This document shows, piece after piece, positions 35,245 through 45,595 of a DNA stretch of 64,000 nucleotides. The notes below the pieces were generated by a model. It ran no database searches. It saw only the letters and a list, made by a program, of their open reading frames with translations, and was not told where the DNA came from. The stretch lies in assembly GCF_030450125.1 (NCBI RefSeq), contig NZ_CP123923.1, positions 1,488,001 through 1,552,000 of the forward strand. Direction: 5' to 3'. The stretch is from Streptomyces sp. WP-1. Lineage in GTDB: Bacteria; Actinomycetota; Actinomycetes; Streptomycetales; Streptomycetaceae. Position 1 is the stretch's first letter. Each line of letters starts with the position of its first letter. The position numbers and the translations under genes were made by a program.

Positions 35245-36903
35245 ATGGCCGACGCCCACTATCCCAACCTCATCCACCGGCCCGAGTGGACGGCGCTCGC
35301 CGACCACCGCGCCGAGAAGCCGCTGCACCTGCGCGAGCTGTTCGCGTCGGACCCGGACCGCGCCGAGCGGTACGTGGTCCGGGTCGGTGATCTGCACATC
35401 GACTACAGCAAGCATCTGATCACCGACGAGACCCTGGCCCTGCTCCAGGAACTCGCCACCGCCACCGATGTGTTCGGGCTGCGGGACGCCATGTTCCGCG
35501 GCGAGAAGATCAACATCACCGAGGGCCGGGCGGTGCTGCACACCGCGCTGCGCGCGCCCCGGGACGCGGTGATCGAGGTCGACGGCGAGAACGTGGTGCC
35601 CAGGGTGCACGCCGTCCTCGACAAGATGAGCAACTTCGCCGACCGGGTGCGCTCCGGCGCCTGGACCGGGCACACGGGCAAGCGCATCCGCAATGTCGTC
35701 AACATCGGTATCGGCGGCTCCGACCTCGGGCCCGCGATGGCGTACGAGGCGCTGCGCAGCTTCGCCGACCGTGATCTGACCGTTCGCTTCGTCTCGAACG
35801 TGGACGGCGCGGACCTGCACGAGGCGACGCGCGATCTGGACCCGGCCGAAACCCTGTTCATCGTCGCGTCCAAGACGTTCACGACGATCGAGACGATCAC
35901 CAATGCGACGTCCGCGCGGTCGTGGCTGCTCGAAGCGTTCGACGGGGACGAGAAGGCCGTTGCGAAGCACTTCGTGGCGCTTTCGACCAACTCGGGCAAG
36001 GTGACCGAGTTCGGTATCGACCCGGACAACATGTTCGAGTTCTGGGACTGGGTCGGCGGCCGCTACTCGTACGACTCCGCGATCGGCCTCTCGCTGATGA
36101 TCGCCATCGGCCCGGACCGGTTCCGGGAGATGCTGGACGGCTTCCACCTGGTCGACGAGCACTTCCGCACCGCCCCGGCCGAGGCCAACGCCCCGCTGCT
36201 GCTGGGCCTGCTGGGCATCTGGTACGGCAACTTCCACGACGCCCAGTCGCACGCCGTACTGCCGTACAGCCACTACCTGTCCAAGTTCACCGCCTACCTC
36301 CAGCAGCTGGACATGGAGTCCAACGGCAAGTCGGTGGACCGGCACGGGCGCCGGGTGGAGTGGCAGACGGGTCCCGTGGTGTGGGGCACGCCCGGCACCA
36401 ACGGGCAGCACGCGTACTACCAGTTGATCCACCAGGGCACCAAGCTGATCCCGGCGGACTTCATCGGCTTCGCCCGCCCGGTCGGCGAGCTGAGTGGTGA
36501 ACTGAAGGCGCAGCACGACCTGTTGATGGCCAACTTCTTCGCCCAGACCCAGGCCCTCGCCTTCGGCAAGAGCGCCGAGGAGGTCCGCGCGGAGGGCGTG
36601 CCCGAGGAGCAGGTGGCGCACCGCACCTTCCGCGGCGACCACCCGACCACGACGATCCTCGCCGCCGAGCTGACCCCGTCCGTGCTGGGCCAGCTGATCG
36701 CGCTGTACGAGCACAAGGTGTTCGTCCAGGGCGCGGTGTGGGACATCGACTCCTTCGACCAGTGGGGCGTGGAGCTGGGCAAGGTCCTCGCCAAGCGCGT
36801 CGAACCCGCCCTCACCGAGGGCGCGGACGTCCCCGGCCTCGACCCCTCCACCACGGCCCTCGTCGCCGCCTACCGCACTCTCAAGAACGCATCGGAGAAC
36901 TGA
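35245..36903 (+). CDS. pgi: Glucose-6-phosphate isomerase
   Basis: 552 aa; interconverts glucose-6- and fructose-6-phosphate, returning carbon from transketolase/transaldolase products to zwf. Motifs: [57 protein letters not shown] and the second signature region [28 protein letters not shown] (quoted in part: [13 protein letters not shown]). ATG 35245 follows the opcA stop after a single base. Confidence 0.96.
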   Translation: MADAHYPNLIHRPEWTALADHRAEKPLHLRELFASDPDRAERYVVRVGDLHIDYSKHLITDETLALLQELATATDVFGLRDAMFRGEKINITEGRAVLHTALRAPRDAVIEVDGENVVPRVHAVLDKMSNFADRVRSGAWTGHTGKRIRNVVNIGIGGSDLGPAMAYEALRSFADRDLTVRFVSNVDGADLHEATRDLDPAETLFIVASKTFTTIETITNATSARSWLLEAFDGDEKAVAKHFVALSTNSGKVTEFGIDPDNMFEFWDWVGGRYSYDSAIGLSLMIAIGPDRFREMLDGFHLVDEHFRTAPAEANAPLLLGLLGIWYGNFHDAQSHAVLPYSHYLSKFTAYLQQLDMESNGKSVDRHGRRVEWQTGPVVWGTPGTNGQHAYYQLIHQGTKLIPADFIGFARPVGELSGELKAQHDLLMANFFAQTQALAFGKSAEEVRAEGVPEEQVAHRTFRGDHPTTTILAAELTPSVLGQLIALYEHKVFVQGAVWDIDSFDQWGVELGKVLAKRVEPALTEGADVPGLDPSTTALVAAYRTLKNASEN

Positions 36904-36905
36904 TC

Positions 36906-37784
36906 ATGCAGCTCGGTCTCATCGGTCTCGGCAAGATGGGCGGCAACATGCGCGAGCGCATCCGCCGCTCGGGCCACACCGTCATCGGCTACGACCGCAA
37001 CCCTGAGGTCTCCGACGTCAAGAGCCTCGCCGAACTGGTCGAGAAGCTGGACGCGCCCCGCCATGTGTGGGTGATGGTCCCGGCCGGCACCGCCACCCAG
37101 ACCGTCGTGGACGAGCTGGGCGACCTGCTGGAGCCCGGCGACACGGTGATCGACGGCGGCAACTCCCGCTGGACGGACGACGAGAAGCACGCCGCGGCGC
37201 TCGCCATCAAGGGCATCGGCTTCGTGGACGCGGGCGTCTCCGGCGGTGTGTGGGGCCTCGAGAACGGCTACGCGCTCATGGTCGGCGGCGAGAAGGAGAA
37301 CGTGGACCAGCTCCAGCCGATCTTCGACGCGCTCAAGCCGGAGGGCCCGTACGGCTATGTGCACGCGGGCCGGGTCGGCGCCGGGCACTTCTCCAAGATG
37401 GTCCACAACGGCATCGAGTACGCCATGATGCAGGCGTACGCCGAGGGCTGGGAGCTGCTGGAGAAGGTGCACTCCGTGGAGAACGTCCGCGAGGTGTTCC
37501 GCTCCTGGCAGGAGGGCACGGTCATCCGCTCCTGGCTGCTCGACCTCGCGGTCAACGCCCTGGACGACGACGAGCACCTGGAGAAGCTGCGCGGCTTCGC
37601 GGAGGACTCCGGCGAGGGCCGCTGGACCGTCGAGGCGGCCATCGACAACGCGGTGCCGCTCCCGGCCATCACCGCCTCGCTGTTCGCCCGGTTCGCCTCC
37701 CGGCAGGACGACTCGCCGCAGATGAAGATGATCGCCGCGCTGCGCAACCAGTTCGGCGGCCACGCGGTCGAGAAGAAGGGCTGA
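36906..37784 (+). CDS. gnd: 6-phosphogluconate dehydrogenase, decarboxylating (short type)
   Basis: 292 aa, the short GndA/YqeC-like class rather than the roughly 470-aa form. NAD(P) motif LGLIGLGKMGGNMRERIRR; VIDGGNSRWTDDEKH; catalytic FVDAGVSGGVWGLENGYALM and HFSKMVHNGIEYAMMQAYAEGW (quoted as KMVHNGIEYAMMQAYAEG). It begins two bases after pgi. The residue after the first strand of the fold (YDRNPEVSD) suggests possible NAD preference, which I cannot settle. Confidence 0.94.
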   Translation: MQLGLIGLGKMGGNMRERIRRSGHTVIGYDRNPEVSDVKSLAELVEKLDAPRHVWVMVPAGTATQTVVDELGDLLEPGDTVIDGGNSRWTDDEKHAAALAIKGIGFVDAGVSGGVWGLENGYALMVGGEKENVDQLQPIFDALKPEGPYGYVHAGRVGAGHFSKMVHNGIEYAMMQAYAEGWELLEKVHSVENVREVFRSWQEGTVIRSWLLDLAVNALDDDEHLEKLRGFAEDSGEGRWTVEAAIDNAVPLPAITASLFARFASRQDDSPQMKMIAALRNQFGGHAVEKKG

Positions 37785-37786
37785 TC

Positions 37787-38380
37787 GTGGCGGACCTTCT
37801 GCTGGTCCGCCACGGGGAGACCGAGTGGAGCAGGTCGGGGCAGCACACCAGCTTCACCGACCTGCCCCTGACGGACCACGGCGAGGAACAGGCCAAGTCC
37901 CTCGCCCCGCTCCTGTCCGGCCGGACCTACGCCCTCGTGCTCAGCAGCCCGCTCGGCCGCGCCCTGCGCACCGCCGAACTCGCGGGCCTGACCGGGGCCG
38001 AGCCCGAACCCGACCTGCACGAATGGGACTACGGCGGCTACGAGGGCATCACCAGCGCCGAGATCCACCGCACCCGCCCCGGCTGGGACCTGTGGACCGA
38101 CGGGGCGGCACCGGGGCCGAAGGGGCATCCGGGCGAGTCGCCGGCCGAGGTCGGCGCCCGCGCCGACCGGGTGCTGGCCCGGGTGGCCGCCGCGCTCGCC
38201 GCGGACGGCCCCGATGTGGTGCTCGTCGCCCACGGCCACTTCCTGCGGGTCCTGACGGCCCGGCGGCTGGGCCTCGCGCCCGCGCAGGGCCGGCTGTTCC
38301 AGCTGGCCACCGGCACCGTCAGCCGGCTGTCCACCGAGCACGGGCAGCCGGTGATCGCCGAGTGGAACCGGCGGCCGTAG
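37787..38380 (+). CDS. Histidine phosphatase (phosphoglycerate mutase-like)
   Basis: 197 aa. The RHG motif LLVRHGETEWS, acid/base region LHEWDYGGYEGIT and second His in VVLVAHGHFLRVLTARRLG are all present. GTG 37787 is two bases after the gnd stop, so it is the last gene of the operon. Relatives dephosphorylate sugar phosphates or 2/3-phosphoglycerate; an operon-linked sugar-phosphate phosphatase is plausible. Confidence 0.9.
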   Translation: MADLLLVRHGETEWSRSGQHTSFTDLPLTDHGEEQAKSLAPLLSGRTYALVLSSPLGRALRTAELAGLTGAEPEPDLHEWDYGGYEGITSAEIHRTRPGWDLWTDGAAPGPKGHPGESPAEVGARADRVLARVAAALAADGPDVVLVAHGHFLRVLTARRLGLAPAQGRLFQLATGTVSRLSTEHGQPVIAEWNRRP

Positions 38381-38406
38381 CGGCCGGCGACCACGGCTCC
38401 TCCCGT

Positions 38407-38443
38407 CCGTGGCCCGGGGCACCTCGTGTGTTCCGGGCCACGG
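38407..38443 (+). terminator. Terminator of the pentose-phosphate operon
   Basis: Perfect 11-bp stem CCGTGGCCCGG / CCGGGCCACGG with a 15-base loop, 26 bases after the last operon gene. Confidence 0.8.
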
Positions 38444-38530
38444 CCATATCCGCACTGTCATGTTCGCGTCCTAGAATCGACGGCACCGAGCACGCCACCG
38501 CGCCGGCCCGAGGCCCGAAGGAACCACCCG

Positions 38531-39205
38531 ATGACCAGCGTCGATGAACCGGTACGACCCGACGGGCGGGTGCGCGACGCCGCCCGCACCAAGGCCGAGA
38601 TCCTCGACATGGCCACCCGGGAGTTCGCGCGGGCCGGCTACGAGGGCGCCCGCGTCGAGGAGATAGCCGCCCGCACCCGCACCACCAAGCGGATGATCTA
38701 CTACTACTTCGGCGGCAAGGAGCAGTTGTTCACGGCCGTCCTCGAACGGGCCTACGGCGCGCTGTGCGAGGCCGAGCGGCGCCTGGACGTCGCCCACCTG
38801 GACCCGGTCGCGGCGATCCGGCGACTGGCCGGGCTGATCTTCGACCACCATGAACGACACCCCGACTACATCCGCCTGCTGAGCATCGAGAACCTCCCGT
38901 GCGCCGAGGACTCCGCGCCCTCGGGACGGCTCGCCGCGCTCGGCTCCCCGGCGCTGGACGTGCTGCGCGGGATCCTCGCCGACGGGCGGGCGTCGGGGGC
39001 CTTCCGTGCGGACGTGGACGCGGTCGACCTGCACGCGGTGATCAGCTCGTTCTGCTTCTTCCGCGCCGTCAACCGGCGGGCGTTCGGCGCCCTGTTCGGC
39101 CGCGACCTGGTGGACCCGGAGCGGCGGGAGCACTACCGGGAGATGCTCGGGGACATGGTGATCGCGTACCTCACCCCGGAGGGGGCGGACGCGGCCGGCC
39201 GCTGA
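38531..39205 (+). CDS. TetR-family regulator
   Basis: 224 aa. HTH block: ILDMATREFARAGYEGARVE, then IAARTRTTKRMIYYYFGGKEQLF. The C-terminal domain includes LLSIENL and FCFFRAVNRRAFGALFGRD, similar to regulators of aromatic or fatty-acid pathways. It is an isolated monocistron; no target is obvious nearby. Confidence 0.9.
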   Translation: MTSVDEPVRPDGRVRDAARTKAEILDMATREFARAGYEGARVEEIAARTRTTKRMIYYYFGGKEQLFTAVLERAYGALCEAERRLDVAHLDPVAAIRRLAGLIFDHHERHPDYIRLLSIENLPCAEDSAPSGRLAALGSPALDVLRGILADGRASGAFRADVDAVDLHAVISSFCFFRAVNRRAFGALFGRDLVDPERREHYREMLGDMVIAYLTPEGADAAGR

Positions 39206-39217
39206 CGCCTTTCGGCC

Positions 39218-39814
39218 TCACGCGGGCCGGGCCACCGCCGCGTCGAGCAGCGGGCCCAGTTCCCGCACCACCGTCGTCAGGGGCCGTACGTCCTTCTCGG
39301 CCCGTGCCATCAGGATCGCGCCCTCCAGGGTGCTGATCATCAGCGTGGCCAGGGCGGCGGACCGGTCGGCGGGTACGCCCATGGCGGTGAGGGCCTCGGC
39401 GAGCGGGGTCCGCCAGGTGGTGAACGCGGCGGCCACGGCGGCGCGGGTCGCCTCGTCGGCGGCGGCGCGGTCGACGGTGGCGGCGGCGACCGGGCAGCCC
39501 GCGCCGAAGCCGTCCCGGTCGTACTCCTCGGTCCACTGCGCGGCCATCGCCGCGAACAGCGCGCTCGGCACCGGCTCGGCCAGCTGCTCGACGAAGCGCC
39601 CGATCCGGTTGCCCGCGTACCGTCCGGCCCAGGCCACGGCCTCGGCGACCAGCTGTTCCTTGCCGCCCGGGAAGTAGTGCTGGAGGGAGCCGCGCGGGGC
39701 CCCGGCATGTGCGGCGACCTCGCGCATGCCGGTCGCGTTCACCCCGTCGCGCCGGATGAGCTGGGCCGCGCTGAACACCATCCGCTCACGCGGGCCGCGC
39801 TGCCGCTCGCCCAT
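39218..39814 (-). CDS. TetR-family repressor (LmrA/YxaF-like)
   Basis: 198 aa. Start at 39814 ([11 protein letters not shown]) has GGAGGCGG upstream. [38 protein letters not shown]; the C-terminal part resembles LmrA/YxaF repressors ([13 protein letters not shown]). Two identical-type palindromes TATGAC-N4-GTCATA stand between it and the divergent dehydrogenase, making local repression very likely. Confidence 0.92.
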   Translation of the reverse strand: MGERQRGPRERMVFSAAQLIRRDGVNATGMREVAAHAGAPRGSLQHYFPGGKEQLVAEAVAWAGRYAGNRIGRFVEQLAEPVPSALFAAMAAQWTEEYDRDGFGAGCPVAAATVDRAAADEATRAAVAAAFTTWRTPLAEALTAMGVPADRSAALATLMISTLEGAILMARAEKDVRPLTTVVRELGPLLDAAVARPA

Positions 39815-39847
39815 GTCCCGCCTCCGTCTCTCGTCCGGGGACCACCC

Positions 39848-39890
39848 TATGACCGCCGTCATAATCCTGGCTACTATGACCACTGTCATA
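39848..39890. promoter_or_regulatory. Two TATGAC-N4-GTCATA operators
   Basis: Perfect 16-bp palindromes at 39848-39863 (spacer CGCC... read as TATGACCGCCGTCATA) and 39875-39890 (TATGACCACTGTCATA), 27 bp start to start, between a TetR gene and its divergent neighbour. Spacer sequence differs while arms are identical, as expected of operators. Confidence 0.88.
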
Positions 39891-39919
39891 ACCGGCCCCT
39901 ACAGCGAAGGGCGGCCACC

Positions 39920-40849
39920 GTGCGCGTCGGATTCATCGGTCTCGGAGTGATGGGCGGGCCCATGGCCCTGCGCCTGGCGGCCGCCGGCACCCCCCTGGTG
40001 GTGTGGAACCGCACCCCGCACCGCGCCGAGCCGCTGCGCGCGGCCGGTGCCGAGGTCGCCGGGGACGCCCCCGAGGTGTTCGCGCGGGCCGAGGTGGTGC
40101 TGCTGATGCTCGCCGACGAGCCGGCCCTCGACGCGGTGCTCGGACGCGGCACCCCGGAGCTGGCCGCGCGGGTCGCCGGGCGGACCGTCGTCCACATGGG
40201 CACGACCTCGCCCGAGTACTCGCGCACGCTGGAGAGGGACGTCCGCGCCGCCGGTGGCCGCTATGCCGAGGCGCCGGTGTCCGGGTCCCGAGTACCGGCG
40301 GAGGCGGGGCAGCTGGTGGCCATGCTCGCGGGCGAACAGGCCGCCGTGGACACGGTACGGCCGCTGCTCTCGCCGATGTGCCGGCAGACGTTCGAGTGCG
40401 GTGCGGTCCCCGGCGCGCTGCTGATGAAGCTCTCGGTCAACCTGTTCCTGATCACCTTGGTGACCGGGCTGACCGAGGCGTTCCACTTCGCCGAACGGCA
40501 GGGCCTGGACCCCCGGCTGTTCCTGGACGTCCTCGACGCGGGCCCGATGGCCAGCCCGGTCTCCCGGATGAAGGCGCCCAAGCTGCGCGAGCGGGACTTC
40601 GCGGTGCAGGCGGCCGCACTCGACGTCCTGAAGAACAACCGCCTCGTCGCCGAGGCCGCCCGCAGGGCCGGTCTCGCGTCCCCGCTGCTCGACGTCTGCC
40701 ACGCCCTCTTCGAGGAGACGGTCGCCCAGGGCCATGGCGGCGAGGACATGGTCGCCGTCCTGCGGGCGATCGAGGCGCGGACGGAGGGCGCGGCCGAGCG
40801 TGCGCGCATGGTGTCGCGCGGCGGACGGGAATCGCCGGACAGGCCCTAG
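39920..40849 (+). CDS. 3-hydroxyisobutyrate-dehydrogenase-like NAD(P) oxidoreductase
   Basis: 309 aa beta-hydroxyacid dehydrogenase family. Cofactor motif [21 protein letters not shown]; substrate motif [16 protein letters not shown]; catalytic Lys region [13 protein letters not shown]; cofactor-side helix [21 protein letters not shown] after the second strand suggests NADP preference (Arg in place of Asp). GTG 39920 lies just after the operators. Substrate unknown. Confidence 0.9.
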   Translation: MRVGFIGLGVMGGPMALRLAAAGTPLVVWNRTPHRAEPLRAAGAEVAGDAPEVFARAEVVLLMLADEPALDAVLGRGTPELAARVAGRTVVHMGTTSPEYSRTLERDVRAAGGRYAEAPVSGSRVPAEAGQLVAMLAGEQAAVDTVRPLLSPMCRQTFECGAVPGALLMKLSVNLFLITLVTGLTEAFHFAERQGLDPRLFLDVLDAGPMASPVSRMKAPKLRERDFAVQAAALDVLKNNRLVAEAARRAGLASPLLDVCHALFEETVAQGHGGEDMVAVLRAIEARTEGAAERARMVSRGGRESPDRP

Positions 40850-40854
40850 CCGGG

Positions 40855-41292
40855 TCAGCGCCGGGGGATGCCGTACACCCGTGCGACATGCAGGCGGACG
40901 ACCAGCCGGCGGTCGCGGACCATCGCGGCGCGGTACTCGTCCCAGTCCGGATGCTCGCCGAGCACCGCGCGGTAGAGCCGGATCAGCTCCTCCACGGTCT
41001 CGTCGTGGGGGTCCTCGGCGACCGGGGACAGCTCGGCCGTGCCCTCGGCGACGGTGTACGCCCAGCGGTCGTCGCTGGTGACGTGGTACGAGGCGCGGGG
41101 GTCGCGGCGCAGATTGCGGGTCTTGGCGCGGTCGTCGGTGACGGAGATCCGGATGATCCGCTCGTCCGGGTCCCAGGCGTGGCTGACGTTGGACAGCTGG
41201 GGCCGGCCGTCGCGGCGGAGGGTGACCAGTACGCCGCCGTGTCCTGCGGCGAGCAGCGGGAGGAGCGCGTCCTGCGTGGAGTCCTGAGTCAT
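40855..41292 (-). CDS. PPOX-class (F420/FMN) split-barrel protein
   Basis: 145 aa. Pyridoxamine-oxidase-like fold: GGVLVTLRRDGRPQLSNV, IRISVTDDRAKTRNLRRDPR, ASYHVTSDDRWAYTVAEGTAEL (quoted in part) and a C-terminal VVRLHVARVYG. Actinobacterial members often bind F420 or FMN and reduce biliverdin- or quinone-like compounds. ATG 41292 is used although its ribosome site is weak. It converges on the oxidoreductase with a 5-base gap. Confidence 0.87.
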   Translation of the reverse strand: MTQDSTQDALLPLLAAGHGGVLVTLRRDGRPQLSNVSHAWDPDERIIRISVTDDRAKTRNLRRDPRASYHVTSDDRWAYTVAEGTAELSPVAEDPHDETVEELIRLYRAVLGEHPDWDEYRAAMVRDRRLVVRLHVARVYGIPRR

Positions 41293-41351
41293 GCAGAGAT
41301 CAACCGCGCACGGGAGGGACGGCATTCCCGGCGGTCCGCGCCGGTCCGGCA

Positions 41352-41389
41352 CGCCGGTGGGTCGCGCGGAGCTGCGGGACCCACCGGCG
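41352..41389 (-). terminator. Terminator after the YcnI operon
   Basis: Perfect 12-bp stem CGCCGGTGGGTC / GACCCACCGGCG with a 14-base loop, 7 bases beyond the end of the DUF1775 gene. Confidence 0.78.
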
Positions 41390-41396
41390 GCCGCGG

Positions 41397-42107
41397 CTAC
41401 GACCGCGCGGAGGACCGGCCGCGAAGCAGCGCGAACGCGGCCGCGGCCAGGCCCACGACGCCGACCACCAGGCCGGCGACACCGAGTTCGCGGGCGGTGG
41501 AGTCGCTCGCCCTGGCGGTGGTGGTGGCGGCCGTCTCGGCGGGGGCGGCGGCGGGTGAGGCGTCGTCCGCGGTGAGCTTCAGCGCCGGGGCCGGGTTCTC
41601 CGGCTCGTCGTCGCCCGAGGCGGGCTGCTCGATCCAGCGGACGACCTTGCCGTCCGAGTAGGTCTGGAGCGTCTTGAAAACCAACTGGTCGGTGTTCTCG
41701 GGGAGTTCACCGAAGGCGACGTCGAAGTCCTCGTACTGCCCCGGTTCGATCCTCCCCCCGGTGAAGGTGATCTCGGAGGCGGCCTCGGTGATGGTGCCGT
41801 CGTCGGTCTTGACCGGCGTCTTCAGCTTCGTGGTGGTCACCTTGGCGGTCCAGCCGTCCCCCGGGTGGACCAGGACGCCGAGGACGGGGTGGTCGGTGGG
41901 CAGGAAGACCTGGACCTTGCTGGTGTGGGCGTGGTCCTCCTCGTTGGGCACGCGGAAGGTCAGCACGCCGTCGGTGGCGCCCTTGGCGTAGCTCTCCGGG
42001 TGGACGGTGACGTGCGCGGACGCGGCACCGGCGGCCAGCAGGACCGAGGCGGCCGTGAGGGCGGTGACGGCGCCGGCGCGGCGCAGGGCGATGCGTGATG
42101 CGGACAT
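41397..42107 (-). CDS. YcnI-like (DUF1775) copper-binding membrane-anchored protein
   Basis: 236 aa. A Sec signal ends ASA before HVTVHPES, leaving His as residue 1 of the mature protein; in YcnI homologues this His helps bind Cu(II). DUF1775 blocks FRVPNEEDHAHTSKVQVFLP, VKTDDGTITEAASEITFTGG (quoted in part) and WIEQP follow. A C-terminal helix (LGVAGLVVGVVGLAAAAFALL) plus Arg anchors it outside the cell. It is downstream of a Met/His-rich membrane protein on the same strand. Confidence 0.92.
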   Translation of the reverse strand: MSASRIALRRAGAVTALTAASVLLAAGAASAHVTVHPESYAKGATDGVLTFRVPNEEDHAHTSKVQVFLPTDHPVLGVLVHPGDGWTAKVTTTKLKTPVKTDDGTITEAASEITFTGGRIEPGQYEDFDVAFGELPENTDQLVFKTLQTYSDGKVVRWIEQPASGDDEPENPAPALKLTADDASPAAAPAETAATTTARASDSTARELGVAGLVVGVVGLAAAAFALLRGRSSARS

Positions 42108-42151
42108 GGTGAGTCGATCTCCGTACGGTGACGAGTGACAAAGGTCGGGGG

Positions 42152-42775
42152 TCAGGGCGAGTACGGGATCGGGGCGGGCGGGCCGCGCCGGGTGACCGCG
42201 TGCCGCAGCGGGGCCCGGCGGGGCGGGACGGCGGCGGACCGGTCGCGTGGGACCGGCTCGGTGGTGGCGGGCAGCGGGGCGGCCCGCCACGGGGTGAGGA
42301 GGGCGGGGACCAGCGCGGCGGTGCGCCGCAGCAGCGACCAGAGCGCGGCCTCGCCCCGCCGCAGCCACCAGGAGGCGGCCAGGGCGGCGAGGAGGTGGGC
42401 GGCCGTGGCGTGGGCCATGGTGTGCGCGGCCGTGGCGTCAGCGGCGGGCCCGGTCATGCCGGGCATGCCGGGCATACGGGCGCCGGTGGGGGCCGTACCG
42501 GAGGGGCTGTGGGCCGCGTCGAAGCCCAGGTGCAGCCCCGCCTGGGTGAGCAGCATCGCCGCGCCGATGCCTGGCCCCGAGCGCTCCCGCGCGCCCAGCG
42601 TCCAGCCGAGCGCGAAGACCGCGAGGAAACCGGCGCCGTCGCAGCGCGTCGAGGGCATCTCCCCCATGGCCAGCCCGTGGCCCGCGGCGGCGAGCAGCAC
42701 GCACACCGCGGCGAACACCGCGGCCCGCAGGCCTCGCACTGCCGGGGATGCGCTCACAGTCAGGGATCCTGCCAC
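42152..42775 (-). CDS. Membrane protein with Met/His-rich loop
   Basis: 207 aa with about four hydrophobic segments (GLRAAVFAAVCVLLAAAGHGLAM and others). The loop between helices holds ARMPGMPGMTG, TAAHTMAHATAAHLL, a pattern of Met and His suited to copper binding. It starts GTG 42775 (a GTG eight codons on is possible) and ends 44 bases before the YcnI-like gene, probably the same operon. Role in copper handling is inferred from context. The Arg/Pro-rich tail is cytoplasmic-looking. Confidence 0.7.
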   Translation of the reverse strand: MAGSLTVSASPAVRGLRAAVFAAVCVLLAAAGHGLAMGEMPSTRCDGAGFLAVFALGWTLGARERSGPGIGAAMLLTQAGLHLGFDAAHSPSGTAPTGARMPGMPGMTGPAADATAAHTMAHATAAHLLAALAASWWLRRGEAALWSLLRRTAALVPALLTPWRAAPLPATTEPVPRDRSAAVPPRRAPLRHAVTRRGPPAPIPYSP

Positions 42776-42980
42776 GCCGGATTGATCCGTGCGCCACCGA
42801 TGCCCGGTCCGGTCCCCGGCCGTCCGGCGGTGTCCGCCGGGCCGTCGCGGTCGTCCGGGAGGGGAATCCGGTGCCTGCTATCGCTCGTCCAGGTGAATGA
42901 TCGCGCGTTCGGGCGTCGCGGAGGGTGGCCGTGGAGAGCATCACGGCGTGGAGAGCCACCTGACCGAGGGGAGCGGTGTG

Positions 42981-43736
42981 GTGAACGGGGAACGTGGTGG
43001 GACAGCTCGCGGCTGGACGGGCAGTGCGGGTCGGGGCCGGAGGACGCGGGGCGGCCCGGTTGCCGTGACCACGGTCGGCGCGACCGTGCTCGTCGCGGCC
43101 GTGCTCGTCGCCCCGGCGGCCCGGGCGGCTCCGGAGCGGCCCGGCGCGGGGGCGGCGGTGAGTACTGCGGCTGTCACGGACGCCGCGGGTCGGACCTACG
43201 CGGCGACCACGACCACCGGGAACGTGCGCACGACTTTGCGCTTCACGTTGAACGGTGACCCGAAACTCTCCCGCGTGGAGCTGGATCGCGTCGGCGCGCA
43301 GCTCGGACTCCGCGAGGGCAGCTTGCGCGCGGCGCCGGGCCGGGCGGCGCGGACCGGCACCGCCAAGCGCGGTTCCGCCACGTTGCGCTGTGACAAGAAC
43401 CCGAGCTGGAGCAACGCCAACGGTACCCTCGCGGCCCGGTTCAACTGTCACTACTCCACTGTCAACTGGGGATTCAAGATCTCCGCCCGAGTGCAGTCCG
43501 TCATTACCGGCAATGTCGATGAGTCCGGTGTCTCCTGGTGGCGAAACGGGAAGCGGATGCCGAAGAACGCAGGGCATGTCGTGGGCAGGAGCTACCACTT
43601 CCACGGAACGCTGAAGCCGGTCAAGCATGCCGATCACGTCCAGTTCCAGGACTACATGACCTTCCGCGTCAACATCGGCGGCCGACCGGGCACCGGCTCG
43701 CTGACCTGGGCGGCGGACGTGACGGCGAAGAAGTAG
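42981..43736 (+). CDS. Secreted protein of unknown function
   Basis: 251 aa. A twin-basic N-terminus precedes one hydrophobic segment (TTVGATVLVAAVLVAPAARA) that looks like a signal peptide. The mature part has two cysteines (TLRCDKNPSW, FNCHYSTVNWGF) and ends VNIGGRPGTGSLTWAADVTAKK (quoted in part). GTG 42981 has GAGGGGAG upstream; GTG 42978 is adjacent. Family not recognised. Confidence 0.75.
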   Translation: MNGERGGTARGWTGSAGRGRRTRGGPVAVTTVGATVLVAAVLVAPAARAAPERPGAGAAVSTAAVTDAAGRTYAATTTTGNVRTTLRFTLNGDPKLSRVELDRVGAQLGLREGSLRAAPGRAARTGTAKRGSATLRCDKNPSWSNANGTLAARFNCHYSTVNWGFKISARVQSVITGNVDESGVSWWRNGKRMPKNAGHVVGRSYHFHGTLKPVKHADHVQFQDYMTFRVNIGGRPGTGSLTWAADVTAKK

Positions 43737-43761
43737 GACCGGCAGACGGGGGTAGCGGCTC

Positions 43762-44133
43762 ATGACGCTCGATGTACGGACGGTACGCGGCTGGGCGGAG
43801 TCGCTTCTGCGCCGGCTGGAAGTGCCGGAAGAGGCCGTGCTCCAGGTCGGTACGGAAGGCACGGCCCCCGGCACCGGGGCAGGTGTGCACGTCACCCTTG
43901 CCTACGCGGACGGCTCCTCGGTCACGGTGGACCTGGACGACACGCTGCCCGAATCCGAGGCGCTGCTCCTCCTGGCGGAGCAACTCCAGGACAGCGTCGT
44001 CGAATCCACCGGGGGCCGCCCGGTACCCCCGTGCCCGGCACCCGGCCACACGCACCCCGCGACGCCTCATGTGTCGAGCGGGACCCTGTACTGGCGCTGC
44101 CCGACGGAAGACGGCCGAGACGCCCACCTCTGA
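43762..44133 (+). CDS. Small protein of unknown function
   Basis: 123 aa. ATG 43762 is 25 bases after the secreted-protein stop, with GGGGGTAG upstream, so probably cotranscribed. The protein has a beta-rich middle (VHVTLAYADGSSVTVDLDD), an acidic helix and a Cys/His/Pro-rich tail (PPCPAPGHTHP, LYWRCP). I do not recognise it. Confidence 0.65.
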   Translation: MTLDVRTVRGWAESLLRRLEVPEEAVLQVGTEGTAPGTGAGVHVTLAYADGSSVTVDLDDTLPESEALLLLAEQLQDSVVESTGGRPVPPCPAPGHTHPATPHVSSGTLYWRCPTEDGRDAHL

Positions 44134-44163
44134 ACGGGGCCGGACAGCGCCCCGTCCCCGTTC
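44132..44163. terminator. Possible hairpin between convergent genes
   Basis: GAACGGGG pairs with CCCCGTTC across a 16-base GC-rich loop, starting at the end of the 123-aa gene. It is a modest stem, so the call is tentative. Confidence 0.45.
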
Positions 44164-44198
44164 ACCCCGGCACGCGGGCAAGGGGCCGCCGGTCGGGT

Positions 44199-45563
<1,365 letters not shown>

Positions 45564-45595
45564 GGAAGTCCCTTCGGAATACGGGGTGTTGCCGG

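Noticed and set aside
42438..43895. 485-codon minus-strand frame
   Set aside because: Antisense to the secreted-protein gene and out of frame with the Met/His-rich membrane protein; no motifs.
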